DNA from: Jeotgalibacillus malaysiensis | GTDB taxonomy: Bacteria > Bacillota > Bacilli > Bacillales > Jeotgalibacillaceae | Assembly (NCBI GenBank): GCA_000818095.1 | Contig: CP009416.1 | Location: 2,216,501-2,280,500, forward strand | Length of the DNA stretch: 64,000 bases | Reading direction: 5' to 3' | Shown: positions 37,632 to 46,375 of the stretch, in pieces | How the letters are laid out: each line of letters opens with the position of its first letter | Position numbering within the stretch: position 1 is the stretch's first letter | The notes under the pieces: generated by a model | What the model was told of the DNA's origin: nothing | The model's input: the letters and a program-made list of their open reading frames with translations, nothing else | The model's database searches: none | Made by a program: the position numbers and the translations under genes

Positions 37632-39020
37632 TCATGCATTTACATGATTTTTGATAATATCTTCTGCTTTTTTAATCTGATTTTTTACCTGTTCAAATCC
37701 TGTTCCGCCTTCTGATTCCCGGCGTTTAACGGCCTGTGCCGGTTCAAGCACATGATAGATATCCTCTTCGATCAGTGATGAAGCAGCTGTCATTTCACTC
37801 AGCGGTAAGTCTTTCAGATAAATACCCTGATTAATACACGTCAGCACAAGCTTCCCGACGACTTCATGCGCTTCACGGAACGGCATTCCTTTTGATGCAA
37901 GGTAATCTGCCAGCTCAGTAGCATTTGAGAAGTCTTCATTGACCGCTTTTTCCAGCTGATCTGTTTTGACTTTCATTGTATTGATCATACCTGCGAAGAT
38001 TTTTAAAGATCCCATCAGCGTATGAACTGTATCAAACATACCCTCTTTATCTTCCTGCATATCTTTATTGTAAGCAAGCGGAAGTCCTTTTAAGACAGTC
38101 AGCATAGAGACTAAATGTCCAAATACTCTTCCTGTTTTTCCTCTCACAAGCTCTGCCATATCAGGGTTCTTTTTCTGCGGCATAATACTGCTGCCTGTAG
38201 AGAAAGCATCAGCGAGTTCGATAAACTGGAACTCCTGGCTGGACCAGATAATCATTTCCTCTGAAAATCTTGAGAGGTGCATAATTGTCATTGATGCATT
38301 GGATAAAAATTCAACGATAAAATCCCGGTCACTTACTGCATCCATGCTGTTTTCGTAAATGTCAGAGAATCCAAGCAGCTCTGCAGAACGTTTTCTGTTA
38401 ATTGGAAAAGTCGTTCCTGCGAGTGCGCCTGCTCCAAGTGGAGACACATCGATTCTTTTCAGTGAATCCTGAAAACGCTGCGCGTCTCTTTCAAGCATCC
38501 AGAAGTAAGCCATCAGATGATGAGCAAAAGAAACAGGCTGTGCGCGCTGAAGATGTGTATATCCAGGTGCAATCGTTTCTACATGCTGCTCTGCCTGCTT
38601 GACAATCGCCTTCTGAACAGCACGGATCAGTTCTACAATTTCAATGACTCTGTTTTTAAGATACAGGTGCATATCTGTTGCAACCTGATCGTTTCTGCTT
38701 CTTCCTGTATGAAGCTTTCCACCGACCTGACCGATTTCCTGAATCAGAAAATGCTCCAGGTTTAAGTGAATATCTTCATTTTGAACTGAATAAGGCAGGT
38801 CACCCTTTTGCGCTTTTTCCTTCAGTACAGACAGACCTGATAAAATCTGCTTTACTTCAGAAGGTTCAAGAATTCCGCACTCTCCAAGCATCGTCACGTG
38901 AGCAACTGATCCTTCAAGATCTTCCATTACTAAATTCTGATCAAACCCGATGGAGGCGTTGAACTCGTCAACCCACTCCTCGGGTGATTGTGAAAAACGT
39001 CCTCCCCAAAGTTTGCTCAT
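37632..39020 (-). CDS. argH: Argininosuccinate lyase
   Basis: ArgH splits argininosuccinate into arginine and fumarate, the last arginine step. The 462-residue protein starts [20 protein letters not shown] and contains the superfamily signature [11 protein letters not shown], whose serine is the catalytic base in this superfamily. [18 protein letters not shown] forms part of the substrate site. The ATG at 39020 overlaps the argG stop (ATGA), so an argG-argH operon with coupled translation is clear. The frame is open a further 21 codons upstream inside argG, which I do not count. Confidence 0.97.
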   Translation of the reverse strand: MSKLWGGRFSQSPEEWVDEFNASIGFDQNLVMEDLEGSVAHVTMLGECGILEPSEVKQILSGLSVLKEKAQKGDLPYSVQNEDIHLNLEHFLIQEIGQVGGKLHTGRSRNDQVATDMHLYLKNRVIEIVELIRAVQKAIVKQAEQHVETIAPGYTHLQRAQPVSFAHHLMAYFWMLERDAQRFQDSLKRIDVSPLGAGALAGTTFPINRKRSAELLGFSDIYENSMDAVSDRDFIVEFLSNASMTIMHLSRFSEEMIIWSSQEFQFIELADAFSTGSSIMPQKKNPDMAELVRGKTGRVFGHLVSMLTVLKGLPLAYNKDMQEDKEGMFDTVHTLMGSLKIFAGMINTMKVKTDQLEKAVNEDFSNATELADYLASKGMPFREAHEVVGKLVLTCINQGIYLKDLPLSEMTAASSLIEEDIYHVLEPAQAVKRRESEGGTGFEQVKNQIKKAEDIIKNHVNA

Positions 39021-40234
39021 GAAGTCGTCACACCTTTTGATTCCTTCTGAACCATTGAATGAACTTTTGTTGGAAGACCCCATAGCTTGATGAAGCCTAC
39101 TGCTGCACCGTGGTCAAATTCATCATCAGAAGTATAAGTTGCAAGCTTTTCGTTATAAAGTGAATTTGGTGAAGTTCTTCCTTCAACAATTGCATGTCCC
39201 TTGAACAGCTTCACTCTTGCTACACCATTTACATACTGCTGTGTTTCTTCAAGGAATGATTTCAGTGCATCAGTCAGCGGTGAGAACCAGAGACCTTCAT
39301 AGATCATCTCAGTCAGTTTTTTCTCAATCACCGGCTTAAAGTGAGCCATCTCTTTTACAAGTGTCAGGTCTTCAAGTTCCTTGTGCGCTTTCATCAGTGT
39401 CACTGCACCCGGGCACTCATATACTTCTCTTGATTTAATTCCAACAAGACGGTTTTCAACATGATCGATTCTTCCGACACCGTGTTTTCCGGCAATGTCA
39501 TTTAGCTTCAAAATCATATCTGAAAGCTTCATTCCCTGACCATTCAATGCAACAGGTACACCTTTTTCAAATGTGATTTCAATTGTTTCCGGTGAGTTTG
39601 GTGTTGTTTCAAGTGATGCAGTCAGGTCATATGCACCCTCCGGTGGTGCAGCCCATGGATCTTCAAGAATGCCGCACTCATTACTTCTTCCCCAAAGGTT
39701 CTGGTCAATTGAGTACGGGCTATCAAGATTGATTGGGATCGGAATGTTATGCTTTTTCGCGTAGTCAATTTCTTCTTCTCTTGACCAGCCCCACTCACGT
39801 ACAGGCGCCAGTACTTCAAGTTCAGGATTTAGTCCATTGATCGCTACTTCAAAACGTACCTGATCATTCCCTTTACCAGTACAGCCGTGTGCTACTGCTG
39901 TAGCTCCTGCTTTTTCAGCTACTTCAACCAGCTTCTTCGCAATCAGTGGTCTTGATAATGCTGAAACCAGTGGATATTTCCCTTCATACATTGTATGTGC
40001 CTGAAGTGCGATTAGCGCAAAGTCCTGCGCGAACTCTTCTTTTGCATCAATCACGTAGCTGTCAACAGCACCAACTGTCAGTGCTTTCTCTTTCACAAAA
40101 TCAAGGTCTTTCCCTTCGCCAACGTCTAAGCAGCAAGCTACAACTGCGTATCCCTGATCCTTTAACCATTGAATCGCCACTGATGTATCAAGTCCGCCTG
40201 AATATGCTAAAACTACCTTTTTATTTTGTGTCAT
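39017..40234 (-). CDS. argG: Argininosuccinate synthase
   Basis: ArgG joins citrulline and aspartate with ATP. The 405-residue protein begins [20 protein letters not shown], with the PP-loop SGGLDTS, and has [13 protein letters not shown] near 118 and the citrulline-binding [19 protein letters not shown]. The ATG at 40234 follows a GAGG site; an upstream TTG in frame is less likely. It leads the argGH operon. Arginine repressor (AhrC) control is expected, and a candidate box lies downstream of the promoter at 40300-40328. Confidence 0.97.
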   Translation of the reverse strand: MTQNKKVVLAYSGGLDTSVAIQWLKDQGYAVVACCLDVGEGKDLDFVKEKALTVGAVDSYVIDAKEEFAQDFALIALQAHTMYEGKYPLVSALSRPLIAKKLVEVAEKAGATAVAHGCTGKGNDQVRFEVAINGLNPELEVLAPVREWGWSREEEIDYAKKHNIPIPINLDSPYSIDQNLWGRSNECGILEDPWAAPPEGAYDLTASLETTPNSPETIEITFEKGVPVALNGQGMKLSDMILKLNDIAGKHGVGRIDHVENRLVGIKSREVYECPGAVTLMKAHKELEDLTLVKEMAHFKPVIEKKLTEMIYEGLWFSPLTDALKSFLEETQQYVNGVARVKLFKGHAIVEGRTSPNSLYNEKLATYTSDDEFDHGAAVGFIKLWGLPTKVHSMVQKESKGVTTS

Positions 40235-40268
40235 GTGTACCAACCTCTTTCGTATTTTTATAAATTGT

Positions 40269-40328
40269 TTTGTATATTTATTCTTTATATGATGAATGTA
40301 TCATAACAGGCTCTTTATAAAGATGCAA
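40269..40328 (-). promoter_or_regulatory. argG promoter with ARG-box-like sequence
   Basis: On the reverse strand TTGCAT (40328-40323), 17 bp, TATGAT (40305-40300). About 15 bases downstream is AAAGAATAAATATACAAA (40286-40269), which shares the GAATAAA-AT-CAA pattern with the AhrC consensus as I recall it, with several mismatches. Confidence 0.55.
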
Positions 40329-40500
40329 CACTTCTCTATGAAAAAAATAAAGATTAAATATTCTGATTTTATTCACAGCATTGGTTTTTTGGTTTTCTTG
40401 TAAAAGGCCTGATCATTGAGCTGATCAGATAAAAAGCGCTTACACAAATAGAGAGAGTGCTGTTTTTCCATTAGCTCTATTAAAGATCAATGTTGTTTTT

Positions 40501-40650
40501 GCACAGCTGGTGATTGGAGTGGAAGGGGGGGACTCCAGCAGGAGAAGCGTGACAGGTGAAACCCCGCAGACACAAAGCTTCGAGGAGGCGGGGATGGCGC
40601 CACAAAACGGCGCACCTGCTAAAAAGCGTCCCCCTGAAGCGGAAATCAAC
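40501..40650 (-). repeat. Dispersed GC-rich intergenic repeat, copy G (reverse orientation)
   Basis: Forward text GCACAGCTGGTGATTGGAGT, GACTCCAGCAGGAGAAGCGT, GACAGGTGAAACCCCGCAG and GCGTCCCCCTGAAGCGG is a reverse copy of the family, with a diverged centre around GGCGCCACAAAACGGCGC. The remainder of 40244-40690 holds only the argG promoter and a terminator. Confidence 0.85.
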
Positions 40651-40677
40651 AGCCCACTTTAATAAAGCCTTTCCATT

Positions 40678-40705
40678 AAAAAAGAACAGCCTCAACTGTT
40701 CTTTT
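40678..40705 (-). terminator. Intrinsic terminator of the EcsC-family gene
   Basis: A 10-bp stem AAAAGAACAG/CTGTTCTTTT with a 6-nt loop overlaps the stop codon; T residues follow on the reverse strand. Confidence 0.88.
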
Positions 40706-41525
40706 CAATCAGATAGCGATATTGATAAAATCGCTCTGCATATTCGGTTACGTTTCTTGTGAGCTGATAGTTGGCAGTTGCGCCGATTGCCATTGAGATG
40801 ACAGGATAGCCGCCTGCCCGCTTATTTTTAAACATCCTGATTGCGAGAGTTTTGAACAGCTGAAGTCCCGGACCTTCAAGCCAGCGCTCATTGGTTAGCT
40901 GATCATTCCCATTAAAGAAATAGTCGCTTTGTACGTTATTCAAAGTGTTCTCAAGTTCATCCCAGGCTTCAGCTTGAAATTTCCTCGGCAGTGTCGCTGC
41001 ATGAAATAACTTGAGCGCAATCGTCATCTCATAAGGTGTATGTACGTCCCGTCCGTATGCAGCCGCTGTGAATTGAATCGCTCTGATATTGATTAGCAGT
41101 AATGCAAGCAGGTCGCTGAGGAAAGCTGCAGTTCCAACTGACCCCGCTATACCGCCTTGCACAAATGAATATAATCGATGTCTGCCGCTCTGCTGCAAGG
41201 ACATATAATTGAGCTGATCAATACTTAACTTCCGTATATCTTCAATCTGTATAATTGAATCATCAAACGCTTTTGCTGTTCTTAATATATTCTCACGCGC
41301 ATCCTGCTGAAGCTGAAACCCCTGCATGGTACTATGTATATGAAACAGTGATGTGTCGATATGAGAAAAAATTTCTGTTTTTAATTCTTCCGGTAAAAGT
41401 GAAAATGAACGTTCAATCCATTTTGAATAGACGTTTGTCAGGTCATTTCCTGATACTTCATTCAGTGATTGTTTCCATAAGCGGATTTCGTTATAGACTT
41501 CCTCGTCTCTTTCAGACCAATTCAC
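40692..41525 (-). CDS. EcsC family protein
   Basis: The 277-residue protein matches the EcsC family in its central part: QGGIAGSVGTAAFLSDLLALLLINIRAIQFTAAAYG forms two hydrophobic helices that may touch the membrane, followed by a helical region ending with a conserved tyrosine-rich tail. EcsC is named from the third gene of the B. subtilis ecs operon; its function is unknown, and no ecsAB transporter genes are near. The GTG start has a GGGGTGA site. It is a single gene between ackA and argG. Confidence 0.82.
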   Translation of the reverse strand: MNWSERDEEVYNEIRLWKQSLNEVSGNDLTNVYSKWIERSFSLLPEELKTEIFSHIDTSLFHIHSTMQGFQLQQDARENILRTAKAFDDSIIQIEDIRKLSIDQLNYMSLQQSGRHRLYSFVQGGIAGSVGTAAFLSDLLALLLINIRAIQFTAAAYGRDVHTPYEMTIALKLFHAATLPRKFQAEAWDELENTLNNVQSDYFFNGNDQLTNERWLEGPGLQLFKTLAIRMFKNKRAGGYPVISMAIGATANYQLTRNVTEYAERFYQYRYLIEKNS

Positions 41526-41589
41526 TTAATCACCCCACTCTTCTTTCCTTTATTATACTATTGTTATTATGATGATTGCATAAGGAATT

Positions 41590-41627
41590 AAAAAACACTG
41601 CTTATCCTAAAAAAGGAGTAAGCAGTG
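41590..41627 (-). terminator. Intrinsic terminator of ackA
   Basis: CACTGCTTATCCT pairs with AGGAGTAAGCAGTG with one bulge; six T residues follow on the reverse strand. It begins about 17 bases after the ackA stop. Confidence 0.88.
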
Positions 41628-41643
41628 CCTTGGCATGTTTAAA

Positions 41644-42828
41644 TTAAGTTAAGCGCGTAACGTCACGTGCGATCATCACTTCTTCATCAGTCGGAATGAC
41701 GATTACTTTAACCGGTGAGTGAGGGTAGTTAATAAATGCTTCCTCACCGCGTGTTTTATTAAGTGCAGGGTCCCAGTATACGCCCATGAATTCCAGGCCT
41801 TTTAATACTTCAGCGCGGATCACATCACTATTTTCACCGATACCTGCTGTAAAAATAATTGCGTCAACACCGTTCATGCGTGCTGCATATGAACCGATAT
41901 ATTTGTGAATGCGGTTTGAGAATACATCAAGCGCAAGACGTGCACGCTCATTACCTTCTGCTGATTGAACTTCAATATCACGAAGGTCACTTGAGAAACC
42001 TGATACACCAAGCATACCTGACTGCTTATTTAGTACGTTCAGAACGCCTTCAGCTGTCAGATTTGTTTTTTCCATGATAAATGGAATCAGTGCAGGGTCA
42101 ATGTTACCGCTTCGCGTGCCCATTGTTACGCCTGCAAGCGGTGTGAAGCCCATTGAAGTATCAATAGAATTACCGCCTTCAATCGCAGCAATACTTGCGC
42201 CGTTCCCTAGGTGACATGAGATCAGACGAAGCTGTTCAAGCGGACGGCCGAGCATTTCTGATGCACGCTGAGATACATACTTGTGTGATGTACCGTGGAA
42301 ACCATACTTACGGATCCCGAAGTCTTTGTAGTAATCATATGGAAGACTGTATAAGAATGAACTTTCAGGCATTGTCTGATGGAACGCTGTGTCAAAAACT
42401 GCTACTGCAGGTACATTCGGTAATACGTTCTGGAATGCCTTGATACCCGTAATGTTAGCCGGGTTATGCAGTGGTGCAAGTTCAGACAGTTCTTCAAACT
42501 TAGCAATTGCATCATCTGTGATGACAACTGAATCGCTGAATACTTCTCCGCCGTGAACGACACGGTGACCTACACCGTTGATCTCATCAAGTGAATTGAT
42601 AATGCCTGCAGAAGTTAGCTTATCAAGAAGCAGCTTAACTGCTACTTCATGGTTTGGAATATCCGTCACTTCTTTTTGCTTCTCCCCATCAACAGAGATC
42701 GTGAATACACTATTGTCTAACCCGATTCGTTCGATTAGACCTTTTGTAATGACTTCCTCTTCCGGCATTTCGAAAAGCTGAAATTTCAGTGAAGAGCTTC
42801 CTGCGTTAATTGCAATGACTTTAGTCAT
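41644..42828 (-). CDS. ackA: Acetate kinase
   Basis: AckA makes ATP and acetate from acetyl phosphate during overflow metabolism. The 394-residue sequence has the ASKHA-fold signatures [16 protein letters not shown] at the start, [10 protein letters not shown] near 87, [11 protein letters not shown] with the catalytic aspartate, [11 protein letters not shown] and [13 protein letters not shown]. Size and all signatures are normal. It is followed by an EcsC-family gene and preceded by ytxK, matching the B. subtilis ytxK-ackA order. A consensus cre upstream predicts CcpA activation. Confidence 0.97.
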   Translation of the reverse strand: MTKVIAINAGSSSLKFQLFEMPEEEVITKGLIERIGLDNSVFTISVDGEKQKEVTDIPNHEVAVKLLLDKLTSAGIINSLDEINGVGHRVVHGGEVFSDSVVITDDAIAKFEELSELAPLHNPANITGIKAFQNVLPNVPAVAVFDTAFHQTMPESSFLYSLPYDYYKDFGIRKYGFHGTSHKYVSQRASEMLGRPLEQLRLISCHLGNGASIAAIEGGNSIDTSMGFTPLAGVTMGTRSGNIDPALIPFIMEKTNLTAEGVLNVLNKQSGMLGVSGFSSDLRDIEVQSAEGNERARLALDVFSNRIHKYIGSYAARMNGVDAIIFTAGIGENSDVIRAEVLKGLEFMGVYWDPALNKTRGEEAFINYPHSPVKVIVIPTDEEVMIARDVTRLT

Positions 42829-42904
42829 AAATTTATTCGCTCCTTTTATATGAAAACATAAGTATTACCTTTATACCCTGTTAAACAATTTACTATCCAT
42901 GTTC

Positions 42905-42962
42905 ATTTAATCACTCTCTCTGATTGTCTTCAAGGGAAAGCTTGCAGTGGCAACGTTTTCAT
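42905..42962 (-). promoter_or_regulatory. ackA promoter with consensus cre upstream
   Basis: On the reverse strand ATGAAAACGTTGCCA (42962-42948) fits the cre consensus WTGNAANCGNWNNCW at every defined base. The promoter TTGAAG (42933-42928), 17 bp, TTAAAT (42910-42905) follows, placing the cre centre about 57 bp upstream of the predicted start. An upstream cre is the arrangement known for CcpA activation of ackA in B. subtilis. Confidence 0.7.
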
Positions 42963-42993
42963 GTAAAAGTGTTTATTTTCAGAATACAATATT

Positions 42994-43025
42994 AGAAAAA
43001 GACTGAAACAATTTGTCTCAGTCTA
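42994..43025 (-). terminator. Intrinsic terminator of ytxK
   Basis: AGACTGA and TCAGTCT arms enclose ACAA-TTGT; five T residues follow on the reverse strand. Repeat copy H separates it from the ytxK stop. Confidence 0.82.
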
Positions 43026-43026
43026 G

Positions 43027-43162
43027 GTAATCGTTCCACTTCGCTTCAGGCGGACGCTTTCCACGCGGCCGGCGGTGAGCCTCCTCGGACGCTTCGCACC
43101 TGCGGGGTCTCACCTGTCCGGCTTCTCGCGTTGGAGTCGCCGCCGTACGCTCCGCTGCACTC
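43027..43162 (+). repeat. Dispersed GC-rich intergenic repeat, copy H
   Basis: It contains AATCGTTCCACTTCGCTTCA, GGCGGACGCTTTCCACGCGG, CGGTGAGCCTCCTCGGACGC, GCGGGGTCTCACCTGTCC and GGAGTCGCCGCCGTACGC. Together with the adjacent terminator it forms the same composite unit as copies B, C and E. Confidence 0.93.
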
Positions 43163-43209
43163 AATTTCATTTAACACATTTTTTTATTTTTTATATTTCA
43201 AATCTAAAC

Positions 43210-44190
43210 TTACTTGTTTTCTTTCATCCACTGCTGAATTTTTGTCATCATGTTCTGCACTGCAGGACCATTTGATAACTTTGGCATTTCTGCGAGGAGT
43301 ACCTGCTTTGGCGGTTTTGTATTTTCGCCCTGCTTTTGAAGGATCAGGATACTTTTTGCAGATTGTTCGTTTTTAAATAGTGACTGCGGCAGTTTGATGA
43401 GACCCTGAATATGCGCTTCGTCTTTCAGAAATTCATGCAGCTGTCCTGATAGCGGAGATTCAAATAAACCGTTCGGTACAAGGAAAAACAGGTAGCCGCT
43501 ATTCTTTACATGCTTCAGTGACTGCTCGATAAACAGGTGATGGGCATATGAGTGGCCTTCTTCTGCCTGGAGCTTATAGTCAGCTGCGCGCACGTCGTTT
43601 GGATAATATCCGACAGGCAGGTCGCTGACAACTGCATCGGCAGGGTCAATGAATAAAGGTTCAAGTGAATCCTGCGTATAGAGATGGATTGGCTGTTCTG
43701 AAAGATTTGCTCCTGTGTATGCAAGTCTGATTAGAACTTCATCAATTTCAACTCCGTGCGACACTTCCACTTTCCCGTTCAGCTGGTTCATAATTGAAAG
43801 AACCAGGTTTCCTGTACCAAGTGCCGGATCAAGCAGTGTGATTTTTTCCTGATCATGTGTGAATTTTTCAAGAAGGTAGCCAATGACCATCGCAATCGAA
43901 TCAGGTGTCATCTGATGATTAGGCTGTGTATGCTCTTTCATTCCCTTAAGCACTGCAAGCTGAAATGCTTTTCTTCTGTCATCCTGAGAGAAAGACTCGA
44001 GCTGAAGTGTTGCATAGCGGTCTTCAAGCTTTCTTTTCAGTGCAGGATCAGTTTCTTCCACTGTGCCTGTAAACCAGTGCTCCCCTGATTCTGCCAGTGC
44101 TTCTAAATATGATAGAGAATGTGCACGCTGAATCTCTTCAGCTGTTTCATTCAGTAATGTAAAAATGGATTCTACAGGTGATATGCTCAT
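43210..44190 (-). CDS. ytxK: YtxK-like class I methyltransferase (N6-adenine DNA methylase fold)
   Basis: The 326-residue protein has the SAM-binding motif LLDPALGTGNLVLSIMN and, in place of the DNA methylase NPPY, the variant SDLPVGYYPND. A short helical domain precedes the catalytic part, but there is no target-recognition domain and no restriction gene nearby. A modification role for DNA is therefore uncertain; RNA or protein could be the substrate. The ATG at 44190 has AGGAGG upstream. It lies between tpx and ackA, as B. subtilis ytxK does. Confidence 0.88.
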   Translation of the reverse strand: MSISPVESIFTLLNETAEEIQRAHSLSYLEALAESGEHWFTGTVEETDPALKRKLEDRYATLQLESFSQDDRRKAFQLAVLKGMKEHTQPNHQMTPDSIAMVIGYLLEKFTHDQEKITLLDPALGTGNLVLSIMNQLNGKVEVSHGVEIDEVLIRLAYTGANLSEQPIHLYTQDSLEPLFIDPADAVVSDLPVGYYPNDVRAADYKLQAEEGHSYAHHLFIEQSLKHVKNSGYLFFLVPNGLFESPLSGQLHEFLKDEAHIQGLIKLPQSLFKNEQSAKSILILQKQGENTKPPKQVLLAEMPKLSNGPAVQNMMTKIQQWMKENK

Positions 44191-44240
44191 AATGTCGTGC
44201 CTCCTGTTTAACTTTTGACGCTTCATTTTAACATGTATAT

Positions 44241-44269
44241 AAAAAAAAGAAAGCCATGACGGCTTTCTT
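44241..44269 (-). terminator. Intrinsic terminator of tpx
   Basis: A 9-bp stem AAGAAAGCC/GGCTTTCTT with a 5-nt loop is followed by eight T residues on the reverse strand, just beyond the tpx stop. Confidence 0.92.
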
Positions 44270-44274
44270 ACTTA

Positions 44275-44775
44275 TTACTCTGCTTTTTTCGCTGCATTAA
44301 TCGCTGCGTCGTAGTCCGGGTGATTTGTTGCTTCTGATACATATTCAACGTAAGTAACTTTATCGTTTGTATCAATAACAAACACAGCACGTGCAAGAAG
44401 ACGCATTTCTTCAATTGCTACACCGTACGCCTTACCGAATGACAGGTCACGGTGGTCAGATAGTGTAATCACTTCTTCAAGACCACTGTCCCCGCACCAG
44501 CGTTTCTGTGCAAATGGAAGATCAACAGAAATGGTTAAAACCTCTGCGTTATTAAGCTTTGACGCTTCTTCATTAAACTTACGTGTCTGCGCGTCACATA
44601 CGCCTGTATCAAGTGATGGTACAACACTGATAATTTTTACTTTTTCTGCAGAGTCTTTCAGATGAAAAGGTGAAAGATCGTTTTTAAGCACTGTAAATTC
44701 AGGTGCCTGATCTCCAACTTTCACTTCATCGCCAAGCAGTGTCACCGGATTATTTTTGAATGTAATAGAAGCCAT
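44275..44775 (-). CDS. tpx: Thiol peroxidase (atypical 2-Cys peroxiredoxin)
   Basis: Tpx reduces hydroperoxides using thioredoxin. The 166-residue protein has the peroxidatic Cys60 in [12 protein letters not shown] and the resolving Cys94 in KRWCGDSG, the spacing typical of Tpx. The amino end [20 protein letters not shown] is also characteristic. A strong GAAGGAGG site lies six bases upstream of the ATG; that site is inside one arm of a 13-bp inverted repeat that also covers the probable promoter (separate entry). It follows ytfJ on the same strand. Confidence 0.97.
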   Translation of the reverse strand: MASITFKNNPVTLLGDEVKVGDQAPEFTVLKNDLSPFHLKDSAEKVKIISVVPSLDTGVCDAQTRKFNEEASKLNNAEVLTISVDLPFAQKRWCGDSGLEEVITLSDHRDLSFGKAYGVAIEEMRLLARAVFVIDTNDKVTYVEYVSEATNHPDYDAAINAAKKAE

Positions 44776-44781
44776 GAAAAT

Positions 44782-44838
44782 CCTCCTTCAGTATATGTAT
44801 TCACTTTCATCATACTGAAAGGAGGACGCGGCAATCAA
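44782..44838 (-). promoter_or_regulatory. tpx promoter and inverted repeat containing the ribosome binding site
   Basis: CCTCCTTCAGTAT (44782-44794) and ATACTGAAAGGAGG (44812-44825) are inverted copies with one extra A. The left arm holds the tpx ribosome binding site on the reverse strand; the right arm overlaps TATGAT (44814-44809) of a promoter with TTGATT (44838-44833) at 18 bp. It may be a protein-binding site, or a hairpin hiding the site on read-through mRNA. Confidence 0.5.
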
Positions 44839-45219
44839 CTAATATGATTCTTCCTGGCGAAAGACATCTGAAATTCTGCTGACTGCATCAGGGGCCATAT
44901 CCATCAACTTCTCAAGCAGGTGTGCACCTTCATTCATATGATGAAGCCTGATGCCATCTTTTCCTACGATTAAAAATGCAACAGGTGTAATTGATACACC
45001 TCCGCCACTCCCGCCGCCAAAAGGAAGCTCAGGGGCTGCTTCGTATGAAGTCTGATAATCACTGCCTCCCGCCGCGTAACCGAAGCGGACGCGTGATACT
45101 GTCATGATCGTACTGCCATCAGCCGTTTCCACCGGGTCCCCGATAATTGTATTGACATCTACCATTTCCTTAAGCTGCTCCATTGCCGTTGTCATTACAC
45201 CTTCAATTAGATGCTCCAA
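44839..45219 (-). CDS. ytfJ: YtfJ/GerW-family sporulation protein
   Basis: The 126-residue protein belongs to the GerW family: DVNTIIGDPVETADGSTIMTV followed by the glycine-rich LPFGGGSGGGVSITPVAFLIV. GerW-like proteins are made in the developing spore; in B. subtilis this family is linked to spore germination. I chose the TTG at 45219 (giving MEHLIEGVMTTAMEQLKEM) because GGGGAG lies eight bases upstream; the GTG at 45228 is too close to that site. The start overlaps the end of ytfI, so the two are coupled. Confidence 0.92.
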   Translation of the reverse strand: MEHLIEGVMTTAMEQLKEMVDVNTIIGDPVETADGSTIMTVSRVRFGYAAGGSDYQTSYEAAPELPFGGGSGGGVSITPVAFLIVGKDGIRLHHMNEGAHLLEKLMDMAPDAVSRISDVFRQEESY

Positions 45220-45814
45220 GTAAGTCACTCCCCGTTCTTTTATAATTAGCCATTCTTCTTATCAAAAGCATGACACCTGCTTTTATAAGGTGTGCAATCG
45301 ATACGGAAATTATACAGTGACAGACAACTGTTAACTGCGACCGGCTGAACACCGGTTTGATCATCAGCTTGGGAGGTGATGTCAATCTGATATATCTTGA
45401 GAGCTGCTGAACAATTAATGCCTGAATCAGACCGATTCCTCCATTCAGCAATGCACTGAGGTCAGGGCTATTCGTTCCAACTCCGGCTGTCAGGTAAAGC
45501 GATTCAATAGAGAAACCCTGCAGTGTCTTTTTTAGCCAGCTATTTAACCGGACTACTTTTTCTTTTATTTTATTAAGCTGTAATTTTAATTTTTGTAAAT
45601 CGCTTTTTGTTAACTTCTTCGGCTTACGATTTATTTTATACTCAGGCTCAGGAGCCAGCTCAACCGGTATCATGTATCGTTTAACGTGAACACCTGCAAT
45701 TTTCACAACAATTGTAAACTGAATGTTTTTACCCTTCCACTCAATATCAATCATACATTTGCATTTTAAAAACAGCAGCAGTGGCAAACATAATAAAAAG
45801 AGCAGCTTAATCAT
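45203..45814 (-). CDS. ytfI: DUF2953 membrane-anchored protein (YtfI-like)
   Basis: The protein of 203 residues begins with a hydrophobic segment (MIKLLFLLCLPLLLFLKCKC), probably an uncleaved anchor, followed by a strand-rich region and a basic stretch (NRKPKKLTKSDLQKLKLQLN). A second hydrophobic region lies near 120-190. The DUF2953 assignment rests on the position beside ytfJ and the overall pattern. It overlaps the ytfJ start. Sporulation involvement is inferred from the partner; no enzyme motif is seen. Confidence 0.85.
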   Translation of the reverse strand: MIKLLFLLCLPLLLFLKCKCMIDIEWKGKNIQFTIVVKIAGVHVKRYMIPVELAPEPEYKINRKPKKLTKSDLQKLKLQLNKIKEKVVRLNSWLKKTLQGFSIESLYLTAGVGTNSPDLSALLNGGIGLIQALIVQQLSRYIRLTSPPKLMIKPVFSRSQLTVVCHCIISVSIAHLIKAGVMLLIRRMANYKRTGSDLLGASN

Positions 45815-45854
45815 CAAATCCACCTCAATGATAAACTGCCCTTTTCCTATTTAT

Positions 45855-46361
45855 TTATACTTTTACAGTTTCTGCTCTCACAACCGTTCGTTCGTGAATC
45901 ACTGTCGTGTCAGCGAACAGATCATGAATAGCCTGCTTTTTCGGCGTAAAAGCTGCCACCACATACAAGATAGCGAGAAACGGCAATCCAAAAAATGTGA
46001 TTGATGTATAGATATAACGACCTGCCAGCTCTCTGATCAATACTGCAATCCACCCCGGTCTTTCACCGTCTGCAGATACAACTTTTAAGCCAAATATCAT
46101 TTTTCCAAGCGTCTGTCCGAAGAATTTAGTCATTAAGACAAAGTAAGCAAAGAAGATGATCCCTGTTGCGATATTGATACCGCTGAACATACCGCTTCCC
46201 ATTTCAAGTCCGCTTAATCTGAACACAGGATAGATCAGCAGTCCATTCAGAGCTGCAATCACCATGAGGTCGAATAAAAACGCACATACTCTGATCCAGA
46301 AACCGCCGAAGTGAGGCAGGAAAGCCGGTCTTTCGATTGTGTTTGTTTCATTTGTTTCCAT
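45855..46361 (-). CDS. yteJ: RDD family integral membrane protein (YteJ-like)
   Basis: The 168-residue protein has three or four membrane helices (FWIRVCAFLFDLMVIAALNGLLIYPVF, IATGIIFFAYFVLMTKFFGQTLGKMIFGLKVV, YIYTSITFFGLPFLAILYVVAAF). The R-x-x-A-F-x-x-D motif in the first helix and GQTLGKMIFGLKV are typical of the RDD domain. Some RDD proteins act in sodium/proton exchange or as partners of SppA. An AGGAGG site precedes the ATG. It lies 14 bases after sppA on the same strand, as in B. subtilis sppA-yteJ. Confidence 0.92.
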   Translation of the reverse strand: METNETNTIERPAFLPHFGGFWIRVCAFLFDLMVIAALNGLLIYPVFRLSGLEMGSGMFSGINIATGIIFFAYFVLMTKFFGQTLGKMIFGLKVVSADGERPGWIAVLIRELAGRYIYTSITFFGLPFLAILYVVAAFTPKKQAIHDLFADTTVIHERTVVRAETVKV

Positions 46362-46375
46362 ACAGCTTCCTCCTT

